In this document: in pieces, positions 17,923 through 26,599 of the stretch
Layout: the number at the start of each line of letters is the position of its first letter
Numbering within the stretch: position 1 is the first letter of the stretch
Source of the DNA: an uncultured Polaribacter sp.
Lineage (GTDB): Bacteria > Bacteroidota > Bacteroidia > Flavobacteriales > Flavobacteriaceae
Assembly (NCBI GenBank): GCA_905480405.1
Contig: CAJQQH010000041.1
Span: 1-62,820, forward strand
DNA length: 62,820 nt
Reading direction: 5' to 3'
The notes under the pieces: generated by a model
What the model saw: only the letters and a program-made list of their open reading frames with translations
Told to the model about the DNA's origin: nothing
Databases searched by the model: none
Program-made: the position numbers and the translations under genes

Positions 17923-18684
17923 ATGAGAAATATTAGTGTTTTAGGTTGTGGTTGGTTAGGTAAATCATTATCAATTTCTTTGTTAGATGAAGGGTTTTCT
18001 GTAAAAGGTTCTACTACGTCAGAAGAAAAATTAGAGCTTTTAGAGGATAATAATATAGATCCTTATATTGTAAATATTTCTGAATTTGAAGAGTTTGATA
18101 GCTTTTTAAATTCTGATATTTTAATTATTGCAATTACTTCTAAAGATGTAGATGGTTTTGAAAATCTGATTTCTCAAATTGAAAATTCAAGTATTCAGAA
18201 AGTGATTTTTATTAGTTCTACTTCGGTTTATGCTCGTCTAAATAAAGTAATGACTGAAGAAGATGCTGTTTTAAATACTCCGTTAACAGAAATTGAAAAT
18301 CTATTTAGAGAAAACATTTTTTTTGAAACGACAATAATTCGTTTTGCAGGTTTATTTGGTGATGTAAGACAACCTTATAATTGGTTTAAAAACGGACGAA
18401 AAATTCCACAACCAAAAGGTTTTGTAAACATGATTCACAAAGAGGATTGTATCGAAATTATACACGAAGTTATAGCACAAAATTGCTGGAATCAAACCTT
18501 TAATGCTTGTTCTAATCATCATCCTACAAGAAGAGAGTTTTATACCATTGCAAAGTTAAGTAACGATTTTGAAGTGCCAGAATTTGAAAACAATGAAGTT
18601 TATGAATGGAAGATAATAAGCTCTAAAAAAGTACAAGAAGTTTTAGACTATACTTTTATTCATGACGATTTACTTTCTATTTAG
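17923..18684 (+). CDS. NAD(P)-binding epimerase/dehydratase-like protein
   Basis: Extended SDR-like protein of 253 residues. The N-terminal dinucleotide-binding motif is ISVLGCGWLGKSLS (residues 4-17). SSTSVYA (about 98-104) and the later catalytic region resemble the YeeF-type branch. The usual YxxxK tyrosine-lysine pair is not clear, since the segment after SVYARLNKVMTEEDA lacks it, so a classical epimerase reaction is uncertain. It follows the aquaporin gene with 3 nt spacing. Confidence 0.75.
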   Translation: MRNISVLGCGWLGKSLSISLLDEGFSVKGSTTSEEKLELLEDNNIDPYIVNISEFEEFDSFLNSDILIIAITSKDVDGFENLISQIENSSIQKVIFISSTSVYARLNKVMTEEDAVLNTPLTEIENLFRENIFFETTIIRFAGLFGDVRQPYNWFKNGRKIPQPKGFVNMIHKEDCIEIIHEVIAQNCWNQTFNACSNHHPTRREFYTIAKLSNDFEVPEFENNEVYEWKIISSKKVQEVLDYTFIHDDLLSI

Positions 18685-18712
18685 GGTTTAAGTTGTAAAG
18701 TTTGGAATTTTG

Positions 18713-18744
18713 GAAGTTTGAAAGTGGCAAAGTCTCAAAGTGAA
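18713..18744. repeat. Degenerate 8-bp tandem repeat
   Basis: Four consecutive octamers read gaagtttg, aaagtggc, aaagtctc and aaagtgaa, consensus (A/G)AAGTnnn. They sit in the convergent gap after the epimerase-like gene and are preceded by less regular AAGTTTGG-type units. Confidence 0.6.
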
Positions 18745-18789
18745 AAAAGAGGTAAGGTTTTAAAGTTTCAGTTTAGAAGAGTTTGTCTA

Positions 18790-18840
18790 TTCGAGTGATT
18801 TTTGATTTTTTTTTTGAGAAAATTGTATCGAGAATTTTTC
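18790..18840. repeat. Dispersed TTCGAGTG...TCGAGAA element, copy A
   Basis: Begins TTCGAGTGATTTTTGATT and ends TATCGAGAATTTTT, with an A/T-rich middle. The ends are imperfectly inverted. A related copy lies at 46821-46874. This copy sits just downstream of the gldG stop, between convergent genes. Confidence 0.45.
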
Positions 18841-18854
18841 ATTTTGACTAATCA

Positions 18855-20495
18855 CTAACTGTACTTCTTCTTTCTTAAATAATTAAAAACAAACCCGAAA
18901 GTAAATAATAAAATTAGCGGTAAAGCAACATTTATAAACTGCCAGTAAGTACGTTCTTTAAACGCTTTTTGTTTGTCTAGAATATTAATTTTTAAGGTCT
19001 TATTTCTAAGTTCCATTAAACCGGTATCATCTAACAAATAATCTACTGCATTTAATAAAAAATCTTTATTTCCAAATTCTTCATTCGTCCATTTATCTCT
19101 AGATAAATCTGTAGGTTTCCCTTTTAAAATTTGATTTTTAGCAATATCACCATCCGATATTACAATCATTTTATTACCAATAGATTGCTCTTTGTAGAGT
19201 GAAGTTTTAAAAGGTTTTACTCTGTTTTTATAAGCCGAATTAAAATTACCTTCTAACAGCACGCCAAATAATTGATGACCAGAAACGTATTCTTTTTCTT
19301 GTGGTTCTTCCGCTATAGATTGTAGCGCTATAATTGTAGGCGTTCCTACTTTTTGAGTTAGCGTAGAACTCATTAACAAAGGTGTTTTTTTAATGCCGTT
19401 TTTTAAAGTATCTATTTGGTTTGCAAATTGCAACCTTATAGGAGAAACGTTTTTAGTAATTGCATGATTTGGGTTACCAGCAACCAAAGGATGATAAAAC
19501 CAATCTAAATTTTTAAATTGTGTTTGGTTACCAATTGTACCTGTTGCTAAAGCAATTTTAGACGCATATAAATCTTTAACCAAAGTAGTGTTTATACGAA
19601 CACCGTAAGAAAATAACACATCGGTTAAGTTTAAGTCTCTAGGATAAGCCATCATTTTTTCTGAGGCAAATAAACTGTCTTGATCTGCTTGCACATTATC
19701 TATCATCCACAAAGTTTTACCTCCGTTAGCGATAAATTGATCTAAAGTAAATTTTTCTTCAGCAGTAAATTTTTTAGTAGGTTTTGCAATAATTGCTAAA
19801 TCATACTTATTTAAACTTTCTAATGTTTTCTTTGGATTTTTTGCAACTGCATCTAAAGTAAATTTTCCTAAACCATAGTTTTGAGACACTTTACTTAAAA
19901 AACTAAACAGGTAAATATCCTCTAATTGTCCGTTTCCGGTAAGAAAAGCAACCTTTTTTTGTTGCTGAAGCGAAATAGTATTAATGGCATTACTAAAACT
20001 GTATTCTAAGTTTTCTACGGCTTTTTGTAATTGTTCTTCTTGTGATGCTACTATAGCATTTGGAAGTAAAGAAACTACTTTTGTGCGTTTACCATAATTG
20101 ATTTCTGCCCAAGGAAAAATAATAGCTTCAGACAATTTACCATCTTCTTCAACGGTTAATTGACTTGGCATCATTCCTTTTTTTATCAACGCTTCTCGTT
20201 GATTGTTTGGGTTTTCGAAATGGATTTTTATAAAACTGTTTTTTGCGGCTAACTCTTCTAGATATTGGCGCGTTTCAACTTGTAGTCTTTTAAATTCTGA
20301 TGGAAAACTACCTTCTAAATAAACGGTAATGTAAAGTCGATTATGTACGTTAGATAGAATTGTGTTTGTGGTTTCAGAAAGTGTATAACGTTGGTCTTGT
20401 GTTAAATCGAATCGTTTATAAAACGACTGATTTAAGAGGTTTAAAATGATTAATCCTATTAATAAAAGTACGATGTGTTTTATTTTTTTATTCAT
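18855..20495 (-). CDS. gldG: Gliding motility ABC transporter auxiliary protein GldG
   Basis: GldG works with GldF and GldA in an ABC-type complex required for or associated with Bacteroidota gliding. The 546-residue protein has one N-terminal membrane helix (about 7-25), a large periplasmic ABC-auxiliary domain (SETTNTILSNVHNRLYITVYLEG near 40, VAFLTGNGQLEDIYLFSFLS near 175, LWMIDNVQADQDSLF near 250) and one C-terminal helix (about 520-540) followed by a basic tail RKKKYS. The start overlaps the gldF stop by 8 nt. gldA is not in the window, as in many relatives where it is unlinked. Confidence 0.93.
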   Translation of the reverse strand: MNKKIKHIVLLLIGLIILNLLNQSFYKRFDLTQDQRYTLSETTNTILSNVHNRLYITVYLEGSFPSEFKRLQVETRQYLEELAAKNSFIKIHFENPNNQREALIKKGMMPSQLTVEEDGKLSEAIIFPWAEINYGKRTKVVSLLPNAIVASQEEQLQKAVENLEYSFSNAINTISLQQQKKVAFLTGNGQLEDIYLFSFLSKVSQNYGLGKFTLDAVAKNPKKTLESLNKYDLAIIAKPTKKFTAEEKFTLDQFIANGGKTLWMIDNVQADQDSLFASEKMMAYPRDLNLTDVLFSYGVRINTTLVKDLYASKIALATGTIGNQTQFKNLDWFYHPLVAGNPNHAITKNVSPIRLQFANQIDTLKNGIKKTPLLMSSTLTQKVGTPTIIALQSIAEEPQEKEYVSGHQLFGVLLEGNFNSAYKNRVKPFKTSLYKEQSIGNKMIVISDGDIAKNQILKGKPTDLSRDKWTNEEFGNKDFLLNAVDYLLDDTGLMELRNKTLKINILDKQKAFKERTYWQFINVALPLILLFTFGFVFNYLRKKKYS

Positions 20496-21207
20496 TATCT
20501 AAACGTGTTTTAGTTATGAATAAAAAGAAAAAAGTTACGCTTAAAAAGTAGATTATATTTCTAGTATCAATAACACCTCTAGAGATGCTTTTAAAATGTT
20601 CGTTAATTCCTAGTTTTTGAATCATTAAACTGCTGTTTCCAAAAGAAGTGGCAATTGCATCAAATCCATAGAAAAGAAAAAACGTTATAAACACACCTAA
20701 TATAAAAGCTGTTATTTGATTTTTAGATAAAGTAGAGGTAAATAAACCAATAGATGTGTATGTTGCAGCTAAAAAAAGTAAACCGATATAAGAACCTATT
20801 GTACTTCCAAAATCGATGTTTCCAATTGGATTTCCTAATTTATAAACTGTAAAAACATATATAAAAGTAGGAATGATTGCAATACAAATTAATAGGAGTG
20901 AAGCCCAGAATTTACCTAAAATAATTTGCCAATCAGAAATTGGTTTTGTTTTTAAAAGCTCTATAGTTCCTGTATTAAATTCATCAGCAAAACTTTTCAT
21001 TGTTATTGCCGGAATCAAGAATAGAAAAACCCAAGGTGCTAAATAAAAAAAAGGAGTTACATCTGCAAAACCTGCATTTAAAATATTAAAATCATCATTA
21101 AAGATAAAAAGGAATAAACCGTTTATCAACAAAAAAACACCAATAACTAAATAGGCTATTGGTGACGCAAAAAATGAATTAAATTCTTTTTTTAAAATTG
21201 CTTTCAA
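20488..21207 (-). CDS. gldF: Gliding motility ABC transporter permease GldF
   Basis: Inner-membrane permease subunit, 239 residues with six predicted helices. Family features are the opening KAILKKEFNSFFASPIAYL, the loop MKSFADEFNTGTIELLKTKPISDWQIILGKF (about residues 70-100) and the late DTRNIIYFLSVTFFFL. The start is a TTG at 21207 (minus strand), as no ATG precedes the family-typical N-terminus. It overlaps gldG by 8 nt. A hairpin-forming inverted repeat lies in its leader. Confidence 0.93.
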   Translation of the reverse strand: MKAILKKEFNSFFASPIAYLVIGVFLLINGLFLFIFNDDFNILNAGFADVTPFFYLAPWVFLFLIPAITMKSFADEFNTGTIELLKTKPISDWQIILGKFWASLLLICIAIIPTFIYVFTVYKLGNPIGNIDFGSTIGSYIGLLFLAATYTSIGLFTSTLSKNQITAFILGVFITFFLFYGFDAIATSFGNSSLMIQKLGINEHFKSISRGVIDTRNIIYFLSVTFFFLFITKTRLDNE

Positions 21208-21232
21208 AGTGTTTTTAATATTAGTTTTAAAG

Positions 21233-21271
21233 ATTTGTTCTTTCTAACTTTTTTTGAGAGAAAGAACAAAT
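21233..21271. repeat. Inverted repeat upstream of gldF
   Basis: ATTTGTTCTTTCT (21233-21245) and AGAAAGAACAAAT (21259-21271) are perfect 13-nt inverted arms with a 13-nt loop. It lies between the GNAT stop and the gldF start. There is no T run directly after it, so it is not a classic terminator; an operator or leader hairpin is possible. Confidence 0.5.
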
Positions 21272-21308
21272 TTTAAATTGTCGTTAATTATTTAGAAGGC
21301 TTTCATTT

Positions 21309-21851
21309 TTACGAACTACTAACTGTCAATCTATAACTACGGTTGTTCTCAAAACCTTCGTCTCTTCTTTCTGGATGCAATACAAAGTTTTGTTTCTCTA
21401 ACAACGCAATAGAAGCTTCATTATTATAATGTGTAAATGCTTCAATGTTTTTTAACGCTAAATTTTGAAAACCGTATTCTATAACTGCATCAAAAGCTTC
21501 GCTCATAAACCCTTTTTGTTGGTAAATAGGGTCTATTTCATAACCAATTTCTGCATAATCCTCTTCGTCTTCATCATCAAAGTGACGCAAACCAATTGTT
21601 CCCATTAATTGATGATTGCTTTTAGATTCGATTACCCAAAAAATACCTACATTATTTAAAGTAAGTTTAGAAATTAGGTCTATAAATGCTCTAGCTTCAG
21701 AAAGGTTTCTTGGTACTTTTCTGTCGATAAACTCATTTACTTCTTTGTTGGTTCTTAATCCAAAGATAGCTTTAGCATCATCTAAATTTAATTCTCTTAA
21801 TGTTAATCTTTCTGTTTCTAAAACAGGAAAAGGTGTAAAATTGTGGCTCAT
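21309..21851 (-). CDS. GNAT family N-acetyltransferase (RimJ/RimL-like)
   Basis: Acetyl-CoA-dependent N-acetyltransferase of 180 residues. The start LETERLTLRELNLDDA and the acceptor-side and CoA motifs (HQLMGTIGLRHF, then EIGYEIDPIYQQKGFMSEAFDAVIEYGF, then NEASIALLEKQNF) match the RimJ/RimL subgroup that acetylates ribosomal proteins or small amines. The Q/RxxGxG/A pyrophosphate loop is replaced by QQKGFM, as is common in this subgroup. Last gene of a three-gene minus-strand operon with 3-4 nt spacing. Confidence 0.9.
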   Translation of the reverse strand: MSHNFTPFPVLETERLTLRELNLDDAKAIFGLRTNKEVNEFIDRKVPRNLSEARAFIDLISKLTLNNVGIFWVIESKSNHQLMGTIGLRHFDDEDEEDYAEIGYEIDPIYQQKGFMSEAFDAVIEYGFQNLALKNIEAFTHYNNEASIALLEKQNFVLHPERRDEGFENNRSYRLTVSSS

Positions 21852-21854
21852 ATA

Positions 21855-22151
21855 TTAATTTAAACTTATTTTTTTATCTACACTCCAAGCGTATGGTTTG
21901 TCGTTAAAAAACGTTTTAGTTTTTGCCCAAACGTTTTTAAACAACTCAGAGTTTCTATAGTTTTCTAGATTACTTTCTTTTTCCCAATAAGAATAGGTGA
22001 AAAATATTTCTGGGTTTTGTTTGTCTTGGTATAATTCTAATAATTTACAACCTTCAGAGTTTCTAATAAAATGTTTTTTCTCATCAAACATTTCTCTAAA
22101 TTCTGCAATGTGCTTTGTGTGCAAACTCATTTTAACGATTCTAACAAACAT
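21855..22151 (-). CDS. Antibiotic biosynthesis monooxygenase (ABM) family protein
   Basis: Small dimeric ferredoxin-like fold of 98 residues. It opens with VRIVKMSLHTKHIAEFREMF and contains GCKLLELYQDKQNPEIFFTYSYWEKESNLENYRNSELFK, the pattern of ABM/YgiN-like proteins that includes quinol and haem-degrading monooxygenases as well as non-enzymatic members. No substrate can be assigned. It is 3 nt from the GNAT gene and 4 nt from the SAM-hydrolase gene, so the three are cotranscribed. Confidence 0.85.
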   Translation of the reverse strand: MFVRIVKMSLHTKHIAEFREMFDEKKHFIRNSEGCKLLELYQDKQNPEIFFTYSYWEKESNLENYRNSELFKNVWAKTKTFFNDKPYAWSVDKKISLN

Positions 22152-22155
22152 ATTT

Positions 22156-23016
22156 TTAGGTTAAAGGCGTGTATTCTGGTTTAGATTCTGTAAAAAAATC
22201 AATAATTATTTGATCTCTATATTCTAAGCCTAATAAGGTTGATGCACCACCAACAGTATCTAAGTTACTTCTGTAAATAGAAATTTCTAAAAAACCAGCA
22301 GAATTAAAAAGAGCTAGTTTTTCTCCATCAAATTGCATAGAGTCTTTAGCATCTTTTCCAATAATTTCGTTATACTTATTAAATATTTTGGTAAATGAAT
22401 AACGCGAAGCATTTATTTTAAAAGTTCTTCCTTTACCAACATCGTTAAACATTTTTTTACTGATGTTTGTAATTACATTTCCGTAATTATCTATATATAA
22501 AACACCGCCAATAATCTGTGTTTGTGTTTGGTTTACTTTAGGTTGTATTTCTACAAGTTTTTTAAAGTCATAAATTTCTTTACCAATTACCGTTAAGTTT
22601 CCTCCGCGAGCAATAAAACATGCAACTTGTACAAAAACATCTAAAACAGGAAAACTACTTTCTACACGATCATGAATATTAATTTCTACAATTTTTTTAG
22701 GTTGAATTTCTGAAGCAATCATTGAGATTAATCCGTTATCAGGACAAACAAAAAAGTGATTGTCTAATTCAATGGCAATATGCTTATTGTCTGCGCTTAA
22801 CTCAGAGTCTACACCAACAATATGTATGGTTCCTTCAGGGAAACTTTTGTAAGAATTTTTTAAAATATAAGCAGTTTCTGTAATGTTAAACGGCGTTATT
22901 TCATGCGTTATATCAACTATTTTAGCATCAGCAAGTTCAGAATAAATGGCACCTTTTACCGCTCCAACAAAGTGGTCTTTAGTTCCGAAATCTGTAGTTA
23001 ATGTAATAAAAGACAT
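22156..23016 (-). CDS. SAM hydroxide adenosyltransferase (DUF62 family)
   Basis: Family of S-adenosylmethionine-hydrolysing enzymes related to chlorinase/fluorinase. Of 286 residues, the N-terminal domain shows LTTDFGTKDHFVGAVKGAIYSE (binding of the SAM ribose and adenine side), ITHEITPFNITETAYIL and the segment FFVCPDNGLISMI. The C-terminal domain includes GGVLYIDNYGNVITNIS. These features fit the hydrolase branch rather than the halogenases, which carry a longer insert. First gene of the three-gene operon, with a -7 element 51 nt upstream. Confidence 0.9.
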   Translation of the reverse strand: MSFITLTTDFGTKDHFVGAVKGAIYSELADAKIVDITHEITPFNITETAYILKNSYKSFPEGTIHIVGVDSELSADNKHIAIELDNHFFVCPDNGLISMIASEIQPKKIVEINIHDRVESSFPVLDVFVQVACFIARGGNLTVIGKEIYDFKKLVEIQPKVNQTQTQIIGGVLYIDNYGNVITNISKKMFNDVGKGRTFKINASRYSFTKIFNKYNEIIGKDAKDSMQFDGEKLALFNSAGFLEISIYRSNLDTVGGASTLLGLEYRDQIIIDFFTESKPEYTPLT

Positions 23017-23066
23017 TAATTTTTTTGCTGTTAATTAGTTGTGTAAAAGTTCTTGAATATTTTAAG

Positions 23067-23074
23067 CAAATCTA
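23067..23074 (-). promoter_or_regulatory. -7 element of the SAM-hydrolase operon
   Basis: Minus-strand TAGATTTG is an exact TAnnTTTG match in the divergent gap with phoH. Confidence 0.5.
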
Positions 23075-23144
23075 ATCAATTTACTAGTTTTAATTACTAT
23101 TTTTAATTTAATAATTATTACTAACTTTCTAATAGATTAAACAT

Positions 23145-24098
23145 TTGAACGAACGCATTATAGAGTTAACAGAAATTAACCCAAAAGATTTCTTTGGAGC
23201 GCACAATAGTACTATAGAGCAATTAAAAAAATACTTTCCAAAAATTAAAATTGTTGCAAGAGGCTCTAAATTAAAGATTTATGGTGAAGCAGAAATTTTA
23301 GATGAATTTGAGGTTCGTTTAGAACGTTTAATAAAGTATTTTAATAGATATAATAAGTTAGATGAAAATAGCATTGAGCAAATTTTAACTTCTAATGGAA
23401 ATGAAGAAAAAACAAATAATGCTAAAAGTATAAAAGACATTTTAGTGCATGGTGTTGGCGGTAAGTTAATTAAGCCACAGACAGAAAATCAACGTAAAAT
23501 GGTATCGTTAATGAATAAGAACGATATGTTATTTGCTGTTGGACCAGCAGGAACAGGAAAAACATATACGGCGGTTGCACTTGCTGTAAAAGCATTAAAA
23601 GAAAAGGAAGTTAGAAGAATAATTTTAACAAGACCTGCTGTAGAATCTGGTGAAAATTTAGGGTTTTTACCTGGTGATTTAAAAGAGAAATTAGATCCTT
23701 ATATGCAGCCTTTGTATGATGCATTAAGGGATATGATTCCGCATGAAAAGCTAGAGTCGTTTATAGAAAAAGGAGTAATACAAATTGCACCTTTGGCATT
23801 TATGAGAGGTAGAACTTTAGATAATGCGTTTGTAATTTTAGATGAAGCACAAAATACTACTCATAATCAAATGAAGATGTTTTTAACAAGAATGGGTAAA
23901 AGTGCTAAGTTTATAATTACAGGAGATCCTGGTCAAATAGATTTGCCAAGAAAACAAGTTTCTGGATTAAAAGAATCTTTATTAGCTTTAAAAGACATTA
24001 ACGGAATTGCTCAAGTATATTTAGATGACAAAGATGTTGTAAGACACAGGTTGGTTCGTAAAATTATAAGTGCTTATAAAAGTATAGAAACAGAATGA
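23145..24098 (+). CDS. phoH: PhoH family ATPase
   Basis: Cytoplasmic P-loop ATPase of the PhoH/YbeZ type, linked to RNA metabolism and ribosome-associated functions in other bacteria. 317 residues: an N-terminal KH-like segment (about 15-70), Walker A GPAGTGKT (133-140), LTRPAVESGENLGFLPGDL (about 165-183), Walker B FVILDEAQNTT and ITGDPGQIDLP near 260. Translation begins at a TTG (23145); there is no in-frame ATG before family-typical sequence. The stop overlaps the next start by ATGA. Confidence 0.95.
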   Translation: MNERIIELTEINPKDFFGAHNSTIEQLKKYFPKIKIVARGSKLKIYGEAEILDEFEVRLERLIKYFNRYNKLDENSIEQILTSNGNEEKTNNAKSIKDILVHGVGGKLIKPQTENQRKMVSLMNKNDMLFAVGPAGTGKTYTAVALAVKALKEKEVRRIILTRPAVESGENLGFLPGDLKEKLDPYMQPLYDALRDMIPHEKLESFIEKGVIQIAPLAFMRGRTLDNAFVILDEAQNTTHNQMKMFLTRMGKSAKFIITGDPGQIDLPRKQVSGLKESLLALKDINGIAQVYLDDKDVVRHRLVRKIISAYKSIETE

Positions 24099-24715
24099 TA
24101 AAAATTGAAAAAGAGAAACTAGGCTTACAAGATTATTTTTATATAGGTTATTTATATCTTATTATTTTAGGTATTGTAAGTGATGCTATTTTTTATGGAA
24201 TTTTTAGTGTTTCTTATTTAAATTACACCACAATTTTAGATGCTTTAATATCTCCTATTAGTTTATTAACTAATAATTGGAAAATTTCTATATTTCTTGT
24301 TTTAATGTTTTGGTTAATGCAAATGTATTTTTCTAAATGGATGTTTAAGTTATATGCATACTTAAGAGTTAAAAAGTGGTACAAAAAAATGTACAACATA
24401 GAAAAGTGGGATAAAAAATATGCCGAATTAGAAAAGAAAAAGAACAATCCGCAAGGGATGATGTTTCTATTTTTTCTTTTATTTATTTCTATGCGAACTG
24501 GTATGGGAATTGGAACAATGCAAAAGTTAACAAAAGAAAAAATTGTTCCAAACTATTCATTAATTTTTAAAGATAATACGCAATTAGATGTGAAAAAGGT
24601 AGGGCAAAACTCTGCTTATTTCTTTTATTTTATTCCTGGAGAAAAAGTAATGACGGTTACACCAATTGCAGATAATTTGAAACAAATAAAAATTATAAAA
24701 AACAAAAAGAAATAA
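24095..24715 (+). CDS. Unrecognised membrane protein downstream of phoH
   Basis: A 206-residue protein I cannot place in a family. It has two or three hydrophobic segments (about residues 17-40, 60-82 and 121-137). A basic and aromatic stretch [23 protein letters not shown] follows the second, and an extracytoplasmic or soluble C-terminal part ends in KKKK. It overlaps phoH by 4 nt (ATGA) and is therefore translationally coupled to it. Confidence 0.7.
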   Translation: MIKIEKEKLGLQDYFYIGYLYLIILGIVSDAIFYGIFSVSYLNYTTILDALISPISLLTNNWKISIFLVLMFWLMQMYFSKWMFKLYAYLRVKKWYKKMYNIEKWDKKYAELEKKKNNPQGMMFLFFLLFISMRTGMGIGTMQKLTKEKIVPNYSLIFKDNTQLDVKKVGQNSAYFFYFIPGEKVMTVTPIADNLKQIKIIKNKKK

Positions 24716-24727
24716 ATTAGGAAAGTT

Positions 24728-24735
24728 TATTTTTG
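24728..24735 (+). promoter_or_regulatory. -7 element of purC
   Basis: TATTTTTG is an exact TAnnTTTG match, 20 nt upstream of the purC ATG. Confidence 0.6.
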
Positions 24736-24755
24736 CGCAAACAACAACACAACAA

Positions 24756-25700
24756 ATGAATACAATTAACGATACCAATTTTCAGTTTCCAAATCAGAAA
24801 TCTATTTACAAAGGAAAAGTAAGAGAGGTTTATAATATAAATAACGATCTATTGGTAATGGTTGCAACAGATAGATTATCTGCTTTCGATGTTATTTTGC
24901 CAAGTCAAATTCCGTTTAAAGGTCAGATTTTAAATCAGATTGCAACAAAAATGATGAACGATACATCAGATATTGTTCCTAATTGGTTAATTGCAAATCC
25001 AGATGAAAATGTTGCTGTAGGGCATTTATGTGATCCTTTTAAAGTAGAAATGGTTATTAGAGGTTATATGTCTGGTCACGCAGCACGTGAGTATAAAGCT
25101 GGTAAAAGAGTTTTATGTGGTGTAGAAATGGCAGAAGGATTAAAAGAAAATGATAAATTTCCAACACCAATTATTACACCTTCTACAAAGGCAGACAATG
25201 GAGATCATGACGAAGATATTACAAGAGAGGCTATTTTAGCAAATCAAATAGTATCTGAAGAAGATTATTTAATTCTAGAAGATTATACACGTAAATTATT
25301 TGCTAGAGGAACAGAAATTGCTGCTAAACGTGGTTTAATTTTAGTAGATACTAAATATGAGTTTGGTAAAACAAAGGAAGGTAAAATTGTTTTAATTGAT
25401 GAAATTCATACACCAGATTCTTCTCGTTATTTTTATGCAGAAGGATACCAAGAAAGACAGAATAAAGGAGAGGCTCAAAAACAATTATCTAAAGAGTTTG
25501 TGCGTCAATGGTTAATTGAAAATGGTTTTCAAGGATTAGAAGGACAACAGATACCAGCAATGTCTGAAGAGAAAGTAATTGAAATTTCTAACAGATATAT
25601 AGAATTGTATGAACAAATTACCGGAGAAAAGTTTGTAAAAGCGGCTACAGAAAATGTGATTAATAGAATCGAAAAAAACGTTTTGGATTTTCTAGATTAA
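24756..25700 (+). CDS. purC: Phosphoribosylaminoimidazole-succinocarboxamide synthase
   Basis: SAICAR synthase of purine biosynthesis: joins CAIR and aspartate using ATP. 314 residues, the longer form found in Bacteroidota. Diagnostic features are [14 protein letters not shown] at the start (ATP loop), [15 protein letters not shown] (about 35-49), [19 protein letters not shown] (about 99-117), and [28 protein letters not shown] (about 205-232). Purine genes are not clustered here. The gene is followed by an overlapping unknown reading frame (TAATG), which is therefore probably cotranscribed. Confidence 0.97.
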   Translation: MNTINDTNFQFPNQKSIYKGKVREVYNINNDLLVMVATDRLSAFDVILPSQIPFKGQILNQIATKMMNDTSDIVPNWLIANPDENVAVGHLCDPFKVEMVIRGYMSGHAAREYKAGKRVLCGVEMAEGLKENDKFPTPIITPSTKADNGDHDEDITREAILANQIVSEEDYLILEDYTRKLFARGTEIAAKRGLILVDTKYEFGKTKEGKIVLIDEIHTPDSSRYFYAEGYQERQNKGEAQKQLSKEFVRQWLIENGFQGLEGQQIPAMSEEKVIEISNRYIELYEQITGEKFVKAATENVINRIEKNVLDFLD

Positions 25701-26182
25701 TGAAAGCCGTAACTATAAAACAATTAAAAGACGAATTAGCTCACAAATCTGCCAGTGAGTTAAAAGAGTTATGTTTACATTTATCAAGGTTTAAAAAAGA
25801 GAATAAAGAATTACTTACGTATTTAATGTTTGAGTCTCATGATGAGGAAGCATACATACAATCTATAAAAGATGAAATGGATGTGCAGTTTTCTGAGATA
25901 AACACAAAGAGTTTTTTCTATATTCGAAAAAGTACTCGTAAGATTTTAACAAGCACAAAGAAATTTATTAGATATTCTAAAAAGAAAGAAACAGAAGCAG
26001 AATTGTTGTTGTATTTCTGTAGAAAACTAAAAGATTTTAGACCTTCAATTAAAAGAAGTCAAAGACTCCAAAATGTTTTTAACTCTCAAATTAAATTGAT
26101 AAAAAAAGCGATTGAAAAGTTACACGAAGATTTGCAATATGATTTTCAATTAGAGTTAGATGATTTATTAGGAAATGACTAA
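25700..26182 (+). CDS. Unrecognised helical protein after purC
   Basis: A 160-residue, mostly helical, highly charged protein without signal or membrane segment. It opens with KAVTIKQLKDELAHKSASELKELCLHLSRFKKENKELLTYLMF and is rich in lysine, arginine and leucine with heptad-like spacing. It ends in an acidic tail LELDDLLGND. The start shares a base with the purC stop and its end overlaps the next gene by 8 nt. I do not recognise a named family; a nucleic-acid or protein-binding cytoplasmic role is only a guess from composition. Confidence 0.7.
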   Translation: MKAVTIKQLKDELAHKSASELKELCLHLSRFKKENKELLTYLMFESHDEEAYIQSIKDEMDVQFSEINTKSFFYIRKSTRKILTSTKKFIRYSKKKETEAELLLYFCRKLKDFRPSIKRSQRLQNVFNSQIKLIKKAIEKLHEDLQYDFQLELDDLLGND

Positions 26183-26543
26183 AGAAAGACCCGTTTTATC
26201 AGATTTAGTAAATGAAGGAACTTCAGAAATAGAAAAATTTCAGAATGAGGTGCTTCGACCTTTAGTAAAAATGCAACATCAATTATTAATTGCTTCTTTT
26301 AGAAATTATCTACAAAAAAGGAAAATCGATTTAATAGTTTTACCAGAAAAGAAAAAAAGGAGTAGAATATCGTCTGTTTTTAAAACTGATAATAATTATA
26401 AAAACCTAATATTAGGTTTTGTAATTGGTCATTTTTCTGAAGATGAATTTTTATTTTACTCAGAGAACTCATCAGAAATAAATAGAAGGATTTTACAAAT
26501 TACATCCCAAAGAATTAAAGACAGTATTTCTGAATTGTCATAA
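26175..26543 (+). CDS. Unrecognised small protein overlapping the upstream frame
   Basis: A 122-residue soluble protein. It has a predicted helical first half, a basic patch LPEKKKRSRISSVFKTDNNYKN (about residues 57-78) and then a more hydrophobic segment LILGFVIGHFSEDEFLFY. It overlaps the preceding gene by 8 nt, which favours coupled translation and a joint function. No family is recognised. A strong bidirectional terminator follows directly after its stop. Confidence 0.68.
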   Translation: MTKERPVLSDLVNEGTSEIEKFQNEVLRPLVKMQHQLLIASFRNYLQKRKIDLIVLPEKKKRSRISSVFKTDNNYKNLILGFVIGHFSEDEFLFYSENSSEINRRILQITSQRIKDSISELS

Positions 26544-26580
26544 AAAAAAGTCGTTGTAAATAAATACAACGACTTTTTTT
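26543..26580. terminator. Bidirectional terminator between purC operon and terC
   Basis: Arms AAAAAAAGTCGTTGTA and TACAACGACTTTTTTT around the loop AATAAA form a 16-bp perfect stem with A and T tracts on both sides. It sits between convergent genes, so it can serve both. Confidence 0.93.
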
Positions 26581-26599
26581 ATATTAAAAACGAATAAAA

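Noticed and set aside
18690-18840. CRISPR array
   Set aside because: The repeats are short, degenerate and contiguous (8-bp units) with no spacer structure and no cas genes in the window.
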